A stretch of 64,000 nt of DNA, from positions 851,626 through 915,625 of the forward strand of contig NZ_LMHS01000003.1 in the NCBI RefSeq assembly GCF_001428485.1. Reading direction: 5' to 3'. Source of the stretch: Microbacterium sp. Root180 (GTDB lineage Bacteria; Actinomycetota; Actinomycetes; Actinomycetales; Microbacteriaceae). Of this stretch, positions 27,299 to 35,367 are shown in pieces (within the stretch, counting starts at the first letter, position 1; every line of letters begins with the position of its first letter). The translations under genes and the position numbers were made by a program. The notes under the pieces were generated by a model that had not been told where the DNA came from, ran no database searches, and worked only from the letters and a program-made list of their open reading frames with translations.

Positions 27299-28934
27299 GC
27301 CGGCGCACTCCCCGGCGCCGCGCGGTGCGGCGACCGACGCACCGGTGGCGGCCTCGGCTGCGGACCCGGCCTCAGGTCCGGAGACAGACCGATCCACCCC
27401 GGCGCCGACGCCGGCGGCGGCCAACGAAAGGCGGACCTCTGTGGCGCAGCATCCGGACGGCCCGATCGTCTCCATCGCACCCGGCGACGTCCGCGGCCTC
27501 TGGCGCGGCGAACCCGGCGCGCGCGGCGCCTCGGCGGCGTTCCTCGGCATCCCGTTCGCGCAGGCGCCGGTGGGCGACCTGCGCTTCGCGGCGCCGGTGC
27601 CGCCCGAGCCGTGGACCGGTGTGCGCGAGGCCACCGAGTACGCCGCGACGGCGCAGCGCGGCGACCCGGGCATCACGCTCATCCCCGAGCCGTCGATCCC
27701 CGGCGATGCGACGCTGAACGTGAACGTCTTCACCCCGGAGCCCGGGAACCGGGATGCCGCGCTCCCCGTGCTGGTGTGGATCCACGGCGGCGGGTTCATC
27801 AGCGGCTCCCCCGCGAGCCCCTGGTACGACGGACGCGCCTTCAACCGCGACAGCGTGGTCACCGTGACGATCTCCTACCGCCTCGGATTCGACGGGTTCG
27901 GGCACATCCCCGGAGCCCCGTCGAACCGCGGCGTGCGCGACTGGCTCGCCGCCCTCGAGTGGGTCCAGGAGAACGTCGCCGCGTTCGGCGGCGACCCCTC
28001 GCGCGTGACGATCGCGGGGCAGTCCGCCGGAGGCGGCGCGGTGCTGACACTGCTCGGGATGCCCGCCGCCCAGCACCTGTTCCATTCGGCATGGGCCCTG
28101 TCGTCGGCGACCGCCGACGTCAGCCCCGAACGCGCCCGCACGCTGTCGGCCAGGCTCGCCAACCTGGCCGGAGTCGCACCCACGCGCGACGGCTTCGCGT
28201 CCGTCCCCGAGGAGCGGCTCCATGAACTGCAGGAGAAGGCGTCGTCGCCCGACGACCCGAACCCGCTGGCCGGCATCCTCATGCTCCTGCAGGACGGCCC
28301 GTCCATGGGCCCGGCGATCGACGGCGATCTGATCGCGCGCCCGACCCTGGAGTCGCTGCGCGCGGGCGTGGGGGCAGACAAGCCCCTCGTGTTGGGCGCC
28401 ACCGACGACGAGTTCACGATGGTCACCGACTCCGCGAAGGGCAAGCTGCGCTTCGTGCCGGCGAGCCTCGCCCTGTCGAAGCTGCAGCTGTCGAAGGGGA
28501 CCCGCCGGTCCTACCTCGCGGCCAACGCCGCACAGCGCAGGAAGGGCACCGCCGCCGTGCTCGGCCGGTACGTCACCGACGTCGTGTTCCGCTCGACGGT
28601 CGTGCGCATCGCCGAGGCACGGGGCGACGCGACCACGTGGGCGTACCGCTTCTCGTGGGTGTCGCCGAAGCAGGGCTGGGCGATGCACTGCCTCGACGTG
28701 CCGTTCTGGTTCGACTGCCTCGACGCCGACGGCGTGCCCGAGATCGCCGGAGACGCTCCGCCGCGCCGGCTCGCGGACGCCGTCCACAGTGCCGCCGTCG
28801 GACTCATCCGCGACGGCGACCCCGGCTGGCCCGCCTGGGCGACGCACCCCGGCGTTACGCGGGTGTTCGGCGGCGAGGCCTCCCGCCCCGACGTCGATGC
28901 CGACGGCTACGCCTCCGTGCGGAGCCTGGTGTAG
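27291..28934 (+). CDS. type B carboxylesterase
   Basis: 547 residues. An alanine/proline-rich N-tail (1-45) precedes the hydrolase: GIPFAQAPVGDLRFAAPVPPEPW, oxyanion loop WIHGGGFISGS, nucleophile elbow IAGQSAGGGAVL, acid Glu in GATDDEFTMV and His in AMHCLDVPFWF. No signal peptide, so it is cytoplasmic. ATG 27291 overlaps the tetR stop by 8 bp, coupling the two. With the GH3 operon this suggests use of a glucoside carrying an ester group. An internal GTG at about codon 50 is an alternative start that would remove the low-complexity tail. Confidence 0.9.
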   Translation: MTEPAHSPAPRGAATDAPVAASAADPASGPETDRSTPAPTPAAANERRTSVAQHPDGPIVSIAPGDVRGLWRGEPGARGASAAFLGIPFAQAPVGDLRFAAPVPPEPWTGVREATEYAATAQRGDPGITLIPEPSIPGDATLNVNVFTPEPGNRDAALPVLVWIHGGGFISGSPASPWYDGRAFNRDSVVTVTISYRLGFDGFGHIPGAPSNRGVRDWLAALEWVQENVAAFGGDPSRVTIAGQSAGGGAVLTLLGMPAAQHLFHSAWALSSATADVSPERARTLSARLANLAGVAPTRDGFASVPEERLHELQEKASSPDDPNPLAGILMLLQDGPSMGPAIDGDLIARPTLESLRAGVGADKPLVLGATDDEFTMVTDSAKGKLRFVPASLALSKLQLSKGTRRSYLAANAAQRRKGTAAVLGRYVTDVVFRSTVVRIAEARGDATTWAYRFSWVSPKQGWAMHCLDVPFWFDCLDADGVPEIAGDAPPRRLADAVHSAAVGLIRDGDPGWPAWATHPGVTRVFGGEASRPDVDADGYASVRSLV

Positions 28935-28999
28935 CCGCCGAGCCGGCGGCCCGAGCCGCTGCGGCGGGGCGCGTCACGCGTCGGCGTGGCGCGTCGCGC

Positions 29000-29074
29000 G
29001 TCGAAATCCGAGGAGAAACGCCGGTGGCCAGGCGCGGTGCGGCTCAGACGTCGGCGAGCCTCCTCATTTCTCGA
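29000..29074. repeat. intergenic inverted repeat, family C (copy C1)
   Basis: Left arm 29000-29023 (GTCGAAATCCGAGGAGAAACGCCG) pairs imperfectly with right arm 29052-29074 (GGCGAGCCTCCTCATTTCTCGAC). It lies between convergent genes and four bases before the stop of the DUF559 gene. Confidence 0.7.
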
Positions 29075-29077
29075 CAC

Positions 29078-29920
29078 TCAGCGCCGGCGAAGGGAGCCGA
29101 CGAGTCCCCGCAGCGCGGCCAGGACCTGGGCGGGATCCCAGAAGATGTCCTCGGCGATAGGACGGAAGGTCGCATAGCCGCGAGCGGCTGCCACCTGATC
29201 ACGGCGTCGGTCACGTCGCTGGGCCGCCCAGTCGGAGTGGTGCGCGCGGCTGTCGCACTCAACGATGAGCCACCCGTTCACGAGGAAGTCGACCCGACCG
29301 ACCCCGGCGATCTCCGCCTGCGCTTCGAAGTCGACGCCGAGCGTTCTGAGCATGAGACGAGCCAGCGACTCCGCACCGGATTCCGCCCGGGGATCGAGCA
29401 ACGAGCGGATCCTGCGGTATCGACGAGGGAGGACGGCGAAGAACTCGTCCAGGTCGTCGGCATGCAGGTGGCCGAGATGCAGCGCGGAATCCAGCATCGC
29501 GATGGTGGCGCGCGGACTCTGACATCGCGCGGCCTGAAGCAGTGCGTCGAAGAGGTCGACGGCCGTCGCGCGCGGGTGGGGCGTCCGGTGCAGCCGACCC
29601 CAATGGTGACGGACTGGCCGGGCGACCCTCCCCTGCATCGAAGAGGTCGCCGAGTGGTGGACATGCAGCGTCGGAGCTTCGAGAACGAAGACGCCCTGGC
29701 GGGCGACCTCCGAGAGGCAACCGAGTCGGGCGCGCAGACGGCACGCATCAACGAGATCCGGGTGTGTGTCATGGGGAAGGTAGCTGCCACCGCGAGGCCG
29801 GAGGACGGCACCCGTGCGGACCGCCTCGGTGATTCCGCGTTCGGTGAGGCCCGCGCCCCGCAGGTCCGAGCGGCGCCAGGTCAGGCTGGGCGATACGGCG
29901 AGATCAGACGGTTCAGGCAC
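29078..29920 (-). CDS. AbiEi-type N-terminal plus DUF559 (PD-(D/E)XK, Vsr-like) protein
   Basis: 280 residues from GTG 29920. Residues 10-60 look like the AbiEi-type winged helix (LRGAGLTERGITEAVRTGAVLRPRGGSYL). The C-terminus (165-280) is a DUF559 nuclease-fold domain: GVGRVDFLVNGWLIVECDSRAHHSDWAAQRRDRRRDQVAAARGYATFR, with D and ExD in the metal positions. Such proteins are frequent in actinobacteria but have no settled function; endonuclease activity is inferred from fold. It is flanked by family C repeats on both sides (C1 at its 3' end, C2 and C3 upstream). Confidence 0.85.
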   Translation of the reverse strand: MPEPSDLAVSPSLTWRRSDLRGAGLTERGITEAVRTGAVLRPRGGSYLPHDTHPDLVDACRLRARLGCLSEVARQGVFVLEAPTLHVHHSATSSMQGRVARPVRHHWGRLHRTPHPRATAVDLFDALLQAARCQSPRATIAMLDSALHLGHLHADDLDEFFAVLPRRYRRIRSLLDPRAESGAESLARLMLRTLGVDFEAQAEIAGVGRVDFLVNGWLIVECDSRAHHSDWAAQRRDRRRDQVAAARGYATFRPIAEDIFWDPAQVLAALRGLVGSLRRR

Positions 29921-30040
29921 GGCGCCACGTTGCGCTATCTGGACGTGACGCCGAGCGCCGCGCAGCCAGGTTGGGGATGCCGCATGCCCAACGCCGGGCG
30001 GGGAGGAGGGGCGCTCGTGCGGGTTGCCGCGCCGGACGGA

Positions 30041-30110
30041 CGAAACGGAGGAACACGCCGCGCGCGGCGAGCCCGCGACGTCGTGCCCCGGCGTTTCTCC
30101 TCAGTTCTCG
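30041..30110. repeat. intergenic inverted repeat, family C (copy C2)
   Basis: Arms CGAAACGGAGGAACACGCCG (30041-30060) and CGGCGTTTCTCCTCAGTTCTCG (30089-30110). Its inner part is duplicated exactly in C3, 279 bp downstream. Confidence 0.78.
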
Positions 30111-30120
30111 ACACCGGCGA
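30053..30120. repeat. 68-bp direct repeat, copy 1
   Basis: Identical over 68 bp to 30332-30399 (offset 279 bp). It covers the inner left arm, loop and right arm of hairpin C2 and the following ACACCGGCGA. Confidence 0.9.
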
Positions 30121-30319
30121 GGACCGAGTCCGGCCGGGCAGCGTCGCGGTTCGGTGGGTCGGAGCGGCAGGCAGCAGGGCACGCGAAGGCTCGCACACCC
30201 GCATCGCCGAGACCGGCGGGCACGGCCGGTACCCGGCGGGTTTCAGTTGCGCCCCGGCTCGGCGGTGGCCGGTACCCGGCGGGCTTCACCCACCCGGCCG
30301 ATCGAGCCACCGAACGGAA

Positions 30320-30389
30320 GAAACTGAGGAGACACGCCGCGCGCGGCGAGCCCGCGACGTCGTGCCCCGGCGTTTCTCCTCAGTTCTCG
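30320..30389. repeat. intergenic inverted repeat, family C (copy C3)
   Basis: Arms GAAACTGAGGAGACACGCCG (30320-30339) and CGGCGTTTCTCCTCAGTTCTCG (30368-30389), closer to self-complementary than C2. Confidence 0.8.
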
Positions 30390-30399
30390 ACACCGGCGA
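30332..30399. repeat. 68-bp direct repeat, copy 2
   Basis: Identical to 30053-30120. Flanks differ on both sides, so the duplication is local to the hairpin. Confidence 0.9.
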
Positions 30400-30464
30400 C
30401 GGCCGAGCCACCTGCGAGCCACGCCGCCGCCGGCCGGCTCACCGGCCCGCCGCGGCCCACCGGC

Positions 30465-31451
30465 CTAGCCCAGCGCGCCGATGACCTCGCGCTCGAAGAG
30501 CTGCACGCCGGAGCGGTCGTAGGCCGCCTCGGGGAAGTAGTGGACGGCGTAGCCGAGGCCATGGCGTTCGCGCTCGGCCAGGCGCTCGGCGACCTGCTCG
30601 ACGGAGCCGAACGCGGGCGAGGCGAGGTACTCCTGCTCGATGGCGTCGGCGCGGTCCTGGCCGACGAACGGCAGCATCCGCGCCTTGACGGCCGCCAGGC
30701 GATCGGATGCCTCGGCTTCGGTCTCACCCACGATGGTGTTGAAGTTGCCCGACCGGGTGATCGTCGCGAAGTCCCGGCCGAGGGCGTCGCAGTGCCCGCG
30801 GAGGATCTCGCTCTTGCGATCCCACACCTCCAGCGTGCCGTTGAAGTTCGTGTATGCCGCGTACTTCGCGGCGATCTTCAGCGTCACCTTCTCGCCGCCG
30901 CCGGCGATCCACAGCGGGATGCCGCCCTGCTGCAGCGGCAGAGGCCGCACGATCGCGCCGTCGACCTGGTAGTGCCTGCCGTCGAGCGTGGCCGTGCCCG
31001 TCGTCCAGGCCTGGGTCATGATGTCGACTCCTTCGCGCAGCATGCCCAGCCGGTCCTTCACCTCGGGGAACCCGTACCCGTACGCCCGCCATTCGTGCTC
31101 GTACCAGCCGCCGCCGATGCCCATCTCGACGCGGCCCCCCGAGACGGCGTCGACGGTCGCGGCGACCTTGGCGAGGTACGCGGGGTTGCGGTACCCCATG
31201 CACGTGCACATCTGCCCGAGCCGCACACGCGAGGTCGAGGCCGCGAATGCCGCCATCAGCGTCCACGCCTCGTGGGTCGCCTCGTCGGAGGGCACCGGGG
31301 TCGTGTGGAAGTGGTCGTAGACCCACAGGGACTCCCACGGGCCTTCGTCGGTGAGCTGGGCGAGCGTGGCCATCACGCGCCATTGGTCGGCGGGGTCGAT
31401 GCCGACGAGGTCGAATCGCCAGCCCTGGGGGATGAAGGTTCCGAAGCGCAT
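30465..31451 (-). CDS. LLM-class oxidoreductase, probably F420-dependent
   Basis: 328 residues. The TIM barrel starts MRFGTFIPQGWRFDL, with WVYDHFHTTP, MAAFAASTSRVRLGQMCTCMGYRNPAYLAKVAATVDAVSGGRVEMGIGGGWYEHEWRAYGY and PLWIAGGGEKVTLKIAAKYA. This is the pattern of mycobacterial-type F420-dependent LLM oxidoreductases rather than FMN luciferases. The reaction is unknown. TAGGCT lies 6 nt before ATG 31451 (leaderless). It is followed upstream by the DNA methyltransferase gene in the same orientation. Confidence 0.88.
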   Translation of the reverse strand: MRFGTFIPQGWRFDLVGIDPADQWRVMATLAQLTDEGPWESLWVYDHFHTTPVPSDEATHEAWTLMAAFAASTSRVRLGQMCTCMGYRNPAYLAKVAATVDAVSGGRVEMGIGGGWYEHEWRAYGYGFPEVKDRLGMLREGVDIMTQAWTTGTATLDGRHYQVDGAIVRPLPLQQGGIPLWIAGGGEKVTLKIAAKYAAYTNFNGTLEVWDRKSEILRGHCDALGRDFATITRSGNFNTIVGETEAEASDRLAAVKARMLPFVGQDRADAIEQEYLASPAFGSVEQVAERLAERERHGLGYAVHYFPEAAYDRSGVQLFEREVIGALG

Positions 31452-31463
31452 TCCCCCAGCCTA
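31452..31463 (-). promoter_or_regulatory. leaderless -10 element of the F420-type LLM gene
   Basis: Minus strand TAGGCT (31463-31458), 6 nt, then ATG 31451. It overlaps the stop of the methyltransferase gene. Confidence 0.65.
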
Positions 31464-32369
31464 CGAGCGATGACGGATGCCGGAGCCGACGACGGTGGCG
31501 TGCGGCATCCGCTCTCGCATCACCGCGATCGCGGCGGGGTTCTCGTCGACGAGCACCGCGTCGCGGCCGAGCGCCGATGCGACCGCGCCGGTCGTGCCGC
31601 TGCCGGCGAAGAAGTCGAGCACCCTGTCCCCGGGTCGCGAAGACGCCTGCACGATGCGGCGGAGGATGCCCTCGGGCTTCTGCGTCGGATACCCGGTCTT
31701 CTCACGACCGGTCGTCGGCACGATCGTGTGCCACCACACGTCGGTCGGCAGTTTGCCGCGCGCCGCCTTCTCGGGGGTGACCAGCCCGGGCGCCATATAC
31801 GGCTCGCGGTCGACGGCCTCGGAGTCGAACCAGTACCGGTCGGGATCCTTGACGTACACGAGGATCGTGTCGTGCTTGGTGGGCCAGCGCCGGCGGGTCT
31901 TGGCGCCGTAGTCGTAGGCCCAGATGAGCTCGTTCAGAAAGCGGTCGCGCCCGACCAGCGCATCGAGCAGCACCTTGGCGTAGTGCGCCTCGCGGTAGTC
32001 GAGGTGCAGGTAGAGCGTGCCGTCGTCGGCCAGCAGGCGCCACGCCTCGAGCAGGCGCGGCTCGAGGAAGCCCCAGTAGTCGTCGAACCGGTCGCCGTAC
32101 GCGCGGAGGTCGCCGCGCAGCCGCTCGTACTCGCGGCCATGGAATCCGCGCCGCACGACCGCGTCGCCCGAGCGCTCTTCGCCCGGGGGACGGGCGACCT
32201 CGAGCGCGCGCTCCTGCGTGCGCCCGGTGTTGAACGGCGGGTCGAGGTAGACGAGGGTGAACGAGCCGTCGGCGAACGCGCGGATCACGTCGAGGTTGTC
32301 GCCCTCATGGATCTCGACAGCACCGGATGCCGCGCTCGGCCGGGTGGCGGCATCCGCCTGCTCGCTCAC
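31461..32369 (-). CDS. orphan beta-class DNA methyltransferase (N6-adenine/N4-cytosine)
   Basis: 302 residues from GTG 32369. Catalytic motif IV DPPFNTG at ~41-47 precedes the target-recognition region; the SAM motif DFFAGSGTTGAVA is near residue 255 and TQKPEGILRRIV just before it, the order of the beta class. DPPF with NTG resembles type III Mod and CcrM-like adenine enzymes, so N6-adenine methylation is favoured. No restriction gene is adjacent; the nearest nuclease-fold gene (DUF559) is 1.5 kb away. The recognition site cannot be read from sequence. Confidence 0.88.
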   Translation of the reverse strand: MSEQADAATRPSAASGAVEIHEGDNLDVIRAFADGSFTLVYLDPPFNTGRTQERALEVARPPGEERSGDAVVRRGFHGREYERLRGDLRAYGDRFDDYWGFLEPRLLEAWRLLADDGTLYLHLDYREAHYAKVLLDALVGRDRFLNELIWAYDYGAKTRRRWPTKHDTILVYVKDPDRYWFDSEAVDREPYMAPGLVTPEKAARGKLPTDVWWHTIVPTTGREKTGYPTQKPEGILRRIVQASSRPGDRVLDFFAGSGTTGAVASALGRDAVLVDENPAAIAVMRERMPHATVVGSGIRHRS

Positions 32370-32391
32370 AGCAGTACGCCCGACGAGTCGA

Positions 32392-33441
32392 TCACGGCAC
32401 CCGGCGCAGCCACGCGTCGGTGGCGAACTTCGACTCGACGAGCGCCTCGGCCTCGGCGTATTCCTCTTCGGTGATATGCCCGGGCACAGCGCCGTACAGA
32501 GCGGCGAAGGTCTCCTTGAGCTTCTCGATGACGGCCTCGCGGGGCAGCCCGGTCTGGCGGCGCAGCGGGTCCACGCGCTTCGCCGCCGAGGCGGTGCCCT
32601 TGTCGCTGAGCTTCTCGCGGCCGATGCGCAGCACCTCGGTCATCATCTGGCCGTCCATGTCGTAGCTCAGCGTTGCGTGGTGCAGCACGCCGCCGTTGGC
32701 GAGGCGCTTCTGCGCGGCGCCGCCGATCTTGCCCTGCGGCGAGGCGATGTCGTTGAGCGGCTGATAGGTCGCTTCGATGCCGAGCGACCGCAGCGCCTGC
32801 AGCACCCAGTCGTCGAGGAAGGCATACGAGTCGGCGAACGTCAGTCCGGCGACGAGGGATGCCGGGACGTACAGCGAGTAGGTGACGATCGAGTTGGCGG
32901 CCATGAGCATCGCCCCGCCGCCGGAGATGCGGCGCACGACGTCGAAGCCGTGTCGCCGCGCTCCGTCGGGGTCGACCTCGTTGCGCAGCGACTGGAACGA
33001 ACCGATCACGACGGCCGACTCGTTCCATTCCCACAGGCGCAGCGTCGGCCGGCGGAGCCCGTCGCCGACGCGTGCGGTGAGCACCTCGTCGAGCGCGAGG
33101 TTCATGCGCGGCGATACCGGTCGCTCGTGCACGATCTCCCAGTCGAAGTCGCGCCATCCCGGCGCCGTCACCAGTGAGCGGCGCACCGCGGTCCCGACGG
33201 CCTCCGGCGTGAAGCCGAGCAGCTGGGCGCCCTCGGGGAGGGCCGCGCGCACGGCGGCGGCGATCGTGGTGACGTCGGCCTCGATCGGGAGCCCGTTCAC
33301 CGCGGCGTCGATGTCGTCGAGGGCCGAGTCGGGCTCGAGGAAGAAGTCGCCGGCGAGATGGAAGTCGGCGATGCGGCCGTCCCGCTCCTCGAGGTCGACG
33401 ACGACCAGCTTCCCGCCGGGCACCTTGTATTCGCCGTGCAT
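32392..33441 (-). CDS. lipoate-protein ligase A-like protein with N-terminal accessory domain
   Basis: 349 residues. Residues 1-80 (MHGEYKVPGGKLVVVDLEERDGRIADFHLAGDFFLEP) look like the lipoate-ligase accessory domain, here placed before the catalytic domain instead of after it. The LplA/LipB domain (90-340) has RRISGGGAMLMAANSIVTYSL and the adenylate-binding Lys region QGKIGGAAQKR. It should attach lipoate or a similar acid to an E2/GcvH-type lysine. TAGGCT lies 6 nt before ATG 33441 (leaderless). It is followed by the methyltransferase gene after 22 bp. Confidence 0.85.
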   Translation of the reverse strand: MHGEYKVPGGKLVVVDLEERDGRIADFHLAGDFFLEPDSALDDIDAAVNGLPIEADVTTIAAAVRAALPEGAQLLGFTPEAVGTAVRRSLVTAPGWRDFDWEIVHERPVSPRMNLALDEVLTARVGDGLRRPTLRLWEWNESAVVIGSFQSLRNEVDPDGARRHGFDVVRRISGGGAMLMAANSIVTYSLYVPASLVAGLTFADSYAFLDDWVLQALRSLGIEATYQPLNDIASPQGKIGGAAQKRLANGGVLHHATLSYDMDGQMMTEVLRIGREKLSDKGTASAAKRVDPLRRQTGLPREAVIEKLKETFAALYGAVPGHITEEEYAEAEALVESKFATDAWLRRVP

Positions 33442-33453
33442 GGCCTCAGCCTA
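33442..33453 (-). promoter_or_regulatory. leaderless -10 element of the lipoate ligase gene
   Basis: Minus strand TAGGCT (33453-33448), 6 nt, then ATG 33441. Confidence 0.65.
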
Positions 33454-33460
33454 ATTGCGG

Positions 33461-33498
33461 AGCGGCGGCGCCGGGCGGGGGCACCCGGCGCCGCCGCT
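33461..33498 (-). terminator. strong terminator hairpin of the GH6 gene
   Basis: Perfect 15-bp stem AGCGGCGGCGCCGGG/CCCGGCGCCGCCGCT with an 8-nt loop, 5 bp past the GH6 stop codon. Confidence 0.85.
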
Positions 33499-33502
33499 GG
33501 TC

Positions 33503-35125
33503 TCAGGAGGTGCAGGCCTTTCCGTTGAGGTGGAACTGCCACGGCTCGACGGCTGCTCCGACGCCGGTGACGACGAGCGCCGTCGTCTTTCCGGGGCGCA
33601 ATGCCTTGAGCGCCTTCGGTGCCGTCACGGTGACGGTGGCTCCGTCCTGCACGAACGAGCCGCCGACCACCTTGACCACCTTCTGCGTGCCGTCGAACGT
33701 CCACGACAGCGTCCACGGACTGAGCGTGGTCGTGCCGCCGTTGCGGACGGTCAGCGCCGCGATGAACCCCTTGCCGACCTTGGTGCCGACGACCTTGACG
33801 TGGCAGTCGAGCGGTGCGACCGGCGGGTCGGCGAGCGCGATGAGCTCGCGCGCCTGCTCGACGAACCACTGCCCGGCCGCCGGATCCTCGATGCCGCGCT
33901 CGGGGTCGAGCGGTCCGTCGGTCCCGCGGTAGCACTTGCCGTCCGACTCGCCCGGGACCTTGATCCAGAGGTAGGCGTCGACGAGCGCGACACCGGTCTC
34001 GGTCGACGGGCGCAGCCCGAGGCCCCGATCAGGGGGGTTGCACCAGTCCTCGTGGGCGGAGTAGACCCCGCTGGGGTATGCCCATGGTCCGAGGCCGTTG
34101 CGGCTCGTGTCGATCACGAACCGCGTCGTCGGCTCGACCGCGCCGAGGATCGAGGCGTAGCGGGAATCGACGCCGTCGGTGTTCAGGGCGAGGTCCGCGT
34201 TGCCCGGTCCCCACTCGCCGTACGGCGACATCGCCGTGCCGTCCCAGTTCGTGGCGGGACCGCCGTTCCAGTACTGGTTGCCGCACGAGCCGAAGTCACC
34301 GGGGTTCACCTTCGTGACGTACGCGATACACGACGACACCCAGGTGCCGAAGTACGTCGAGTTGGCCGTGAACTGGTAGTTCGAGGCGTTGAGGAAGAAT
34401 CCGTCGGCCCGCTCCACGCCGCCCTTGATGAGACGGTCGGAGATCTCCCCGACGTTGAGCCAGCTCGCGCCGGTGCCATCCAGGTAGACCGAGGTCGAGG
34501 CGAGGGCGCCGAGCGCGTCCACGGCGTAGTTCACCTGGGTGTATCGATCGGATGCCGCGGTCGCGGCCGGCACCTCGGCCGGCTGACACCATTCGGTCGG
34601 CCCTTCGAGCGGCGTGTAGTGGGGGATGATGCCGAGGCCGTCGGGCTCGAGGATCACCGTGGCGGCACGGTCGCCGATCCCTGCCGCGAAGCCGTCGATC
34701 CACGCCTGGTAGGCCGCGGTGTCCAGCGCCCCGCCGGCCGAGTACTGCGCGCAGTCGCGGAAGGGCAGGTTGTACGCCACGAGGATCGGCATCTGGCCGT
34801 TCGCGGCGGCGGCCGAGACGACCTCGTCGACGGCGGCCTTCACTTTGGCCGGGGTGCCCTTCGTGAACCAGTCGGCGGAGGGGATGGAACCGAGCAGCTG
34901 TGCGTCGGTGCGTGCCTGGCCGCGCAGGGTCTGCGCGGCTTCGAGGGTCGTGCTCCAGGGGTTGAGGTACAGCTCCGAGCCGGCGAGACCCGGTTCGTCG
35001 GCGACGGCGGTTCCCGCGGCCAGGGGCACCGCGAGGCCGACCGCGAGCGCGGCCGCTGCGGTGAGCGCCAGGGTTCTGCGTCGGCGCGTTGCGGCGACGG
35101 TCGGACGGGGCATGTCCTGGGTCAT
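33503..35125 (-). CDS. secreted GH6 cellulase with C-terminal CBM2
   Basis: 540 residues. A signal peptide (1-42, RRRR then a hydrophobic core, AVADE cleavage) is followed by the GH6 domain (~45-430). PFRDCAQYSAGG and VILEPDGLG (acid D162) are conserved, and KVPGESDGKC carries the usual WIKVPGESDG end block. A CBM2 cellulose-binding module (~437-540) is bounded by Cys residues and joined by almost no linker. It cuts beta-1,4-glucan outside the cell; endo or exo mode is not decided by eye. AGGAG precedes ATG 35125, and a perfect CebR box lies 63 bp upstream. Confidence 0.93.
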   Translation of the reverse strand: MTQDMPRPTVAATRRRRTLALTAAAALAVGLAVPLAAGTAVADEPGLAGSELYLNPWSTTLEAAQTLRGQARTDAQLLGSIPSADWFTKGTPAKVKAAVDEVVSAAAANGQMPILVAYNLPFRDCAQYSAGGALDTAAYQAWIDGFAAGIGDRAATVILEPDGLGIIPHYTPLEGPTEWCQPAEVPAATAASDRYTQVNYAVDALGALASTSVYLDGTGASWLNVGEISDRLIKGGVERADGFFLNASNYQFTANSTYFGTWVSSCIAYVTKVNPGDFGSCGNQYWNGGPATNWDGTAMSPYGEWGPGNADLALNTDGVDSRYASILGAVEPTTRFVIDTSRNGLGPWAYPSGVYSAHEDWCNPPDRGLGLRPSTETGVALVDAYLWIKVPGESDGKCYRGTDGPLDPERGIEDPAAGQWFVEQARELIALADPPVAPLDCHVKVVGTKVGKGFIAALTVRNGGTTTLSPWTLSWTFDGTQKVVKVVGGSFVQDGATVTVTAPKALKALRPGKTTALVVTGVGAAVEPWQFHLNGKACTS

Positions 35126-35187
35126 GGGGGTCTCCTGGTCTTCGTCGACCACCGGGCGTCGTCGTCCGGGGAGCTGCACCGTGCCGG

Positions 35188-35205
35188 CGTGGGAGCGCTC
35201 CCACG
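35188..35205. promoter_or_regulatory. CebR-type operator of the cellulase gene
   Basis: CGTGGGAGCGCTCCCACG, a perfect 18-bp palindrome containing TGGGAGCGCTCCCA, the established CebR/CelR box of Streptomyces and Thermobifida. It implies induction by cellobiose through a CebR encoded elsewhere. Confidence 0.93.
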
Positions 35206-35272
35206 GTGCACGCTGGCCCCAGGATGGCCTACAACGTCCGCTGCGTCAACGGCGCGACAGCGCCGGCATCCT

Positions 35273-35338
35273 CCCGTTTGTGCGGGCGAATGCATGCAGC
35301 AAGGCCAACGAATCCACGCATATGCCCGCACAAACGGG
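35273..35338. repeat. intergenic inverted repeat, family E
   Basis: Left arm starts CCCGTTTGTGCGGGC (35273) and right arm ends GCCCGCACAAACGGG (35338); 19 of 21 positions pair around a 24-nt loop. It lies between two minus-strand genes. Confidence 0.8.
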
Positions 35339-35367
35339 CCCTGCGCGTCAGCCTCGGGTCCTGCGCC

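Larger units (their letters stand above)
29921..30464. other. 544-bp non-coding region with duplicated repeats
   Basis: No gene is supported on either strand; the open frames here are GC-rich read-through. It holds two family C hairpins (30041-30110, 30320-30389), a 68-bp exact duplication, and a 17-bp direct repeat GGCCGGTACCCGGCGGG at 30224 and 30267 (each containing the palindrome CCGGTACCGG-like core). Confidence 0.7.

Noticed and set aside
30024..32474. An 816-residue plus-strand frame over the repeat region and the LLM and methyltransferase genes
   Set aside because: Antisense to two clear genes, and its start contains the duplicated hairpin sequence read twice.
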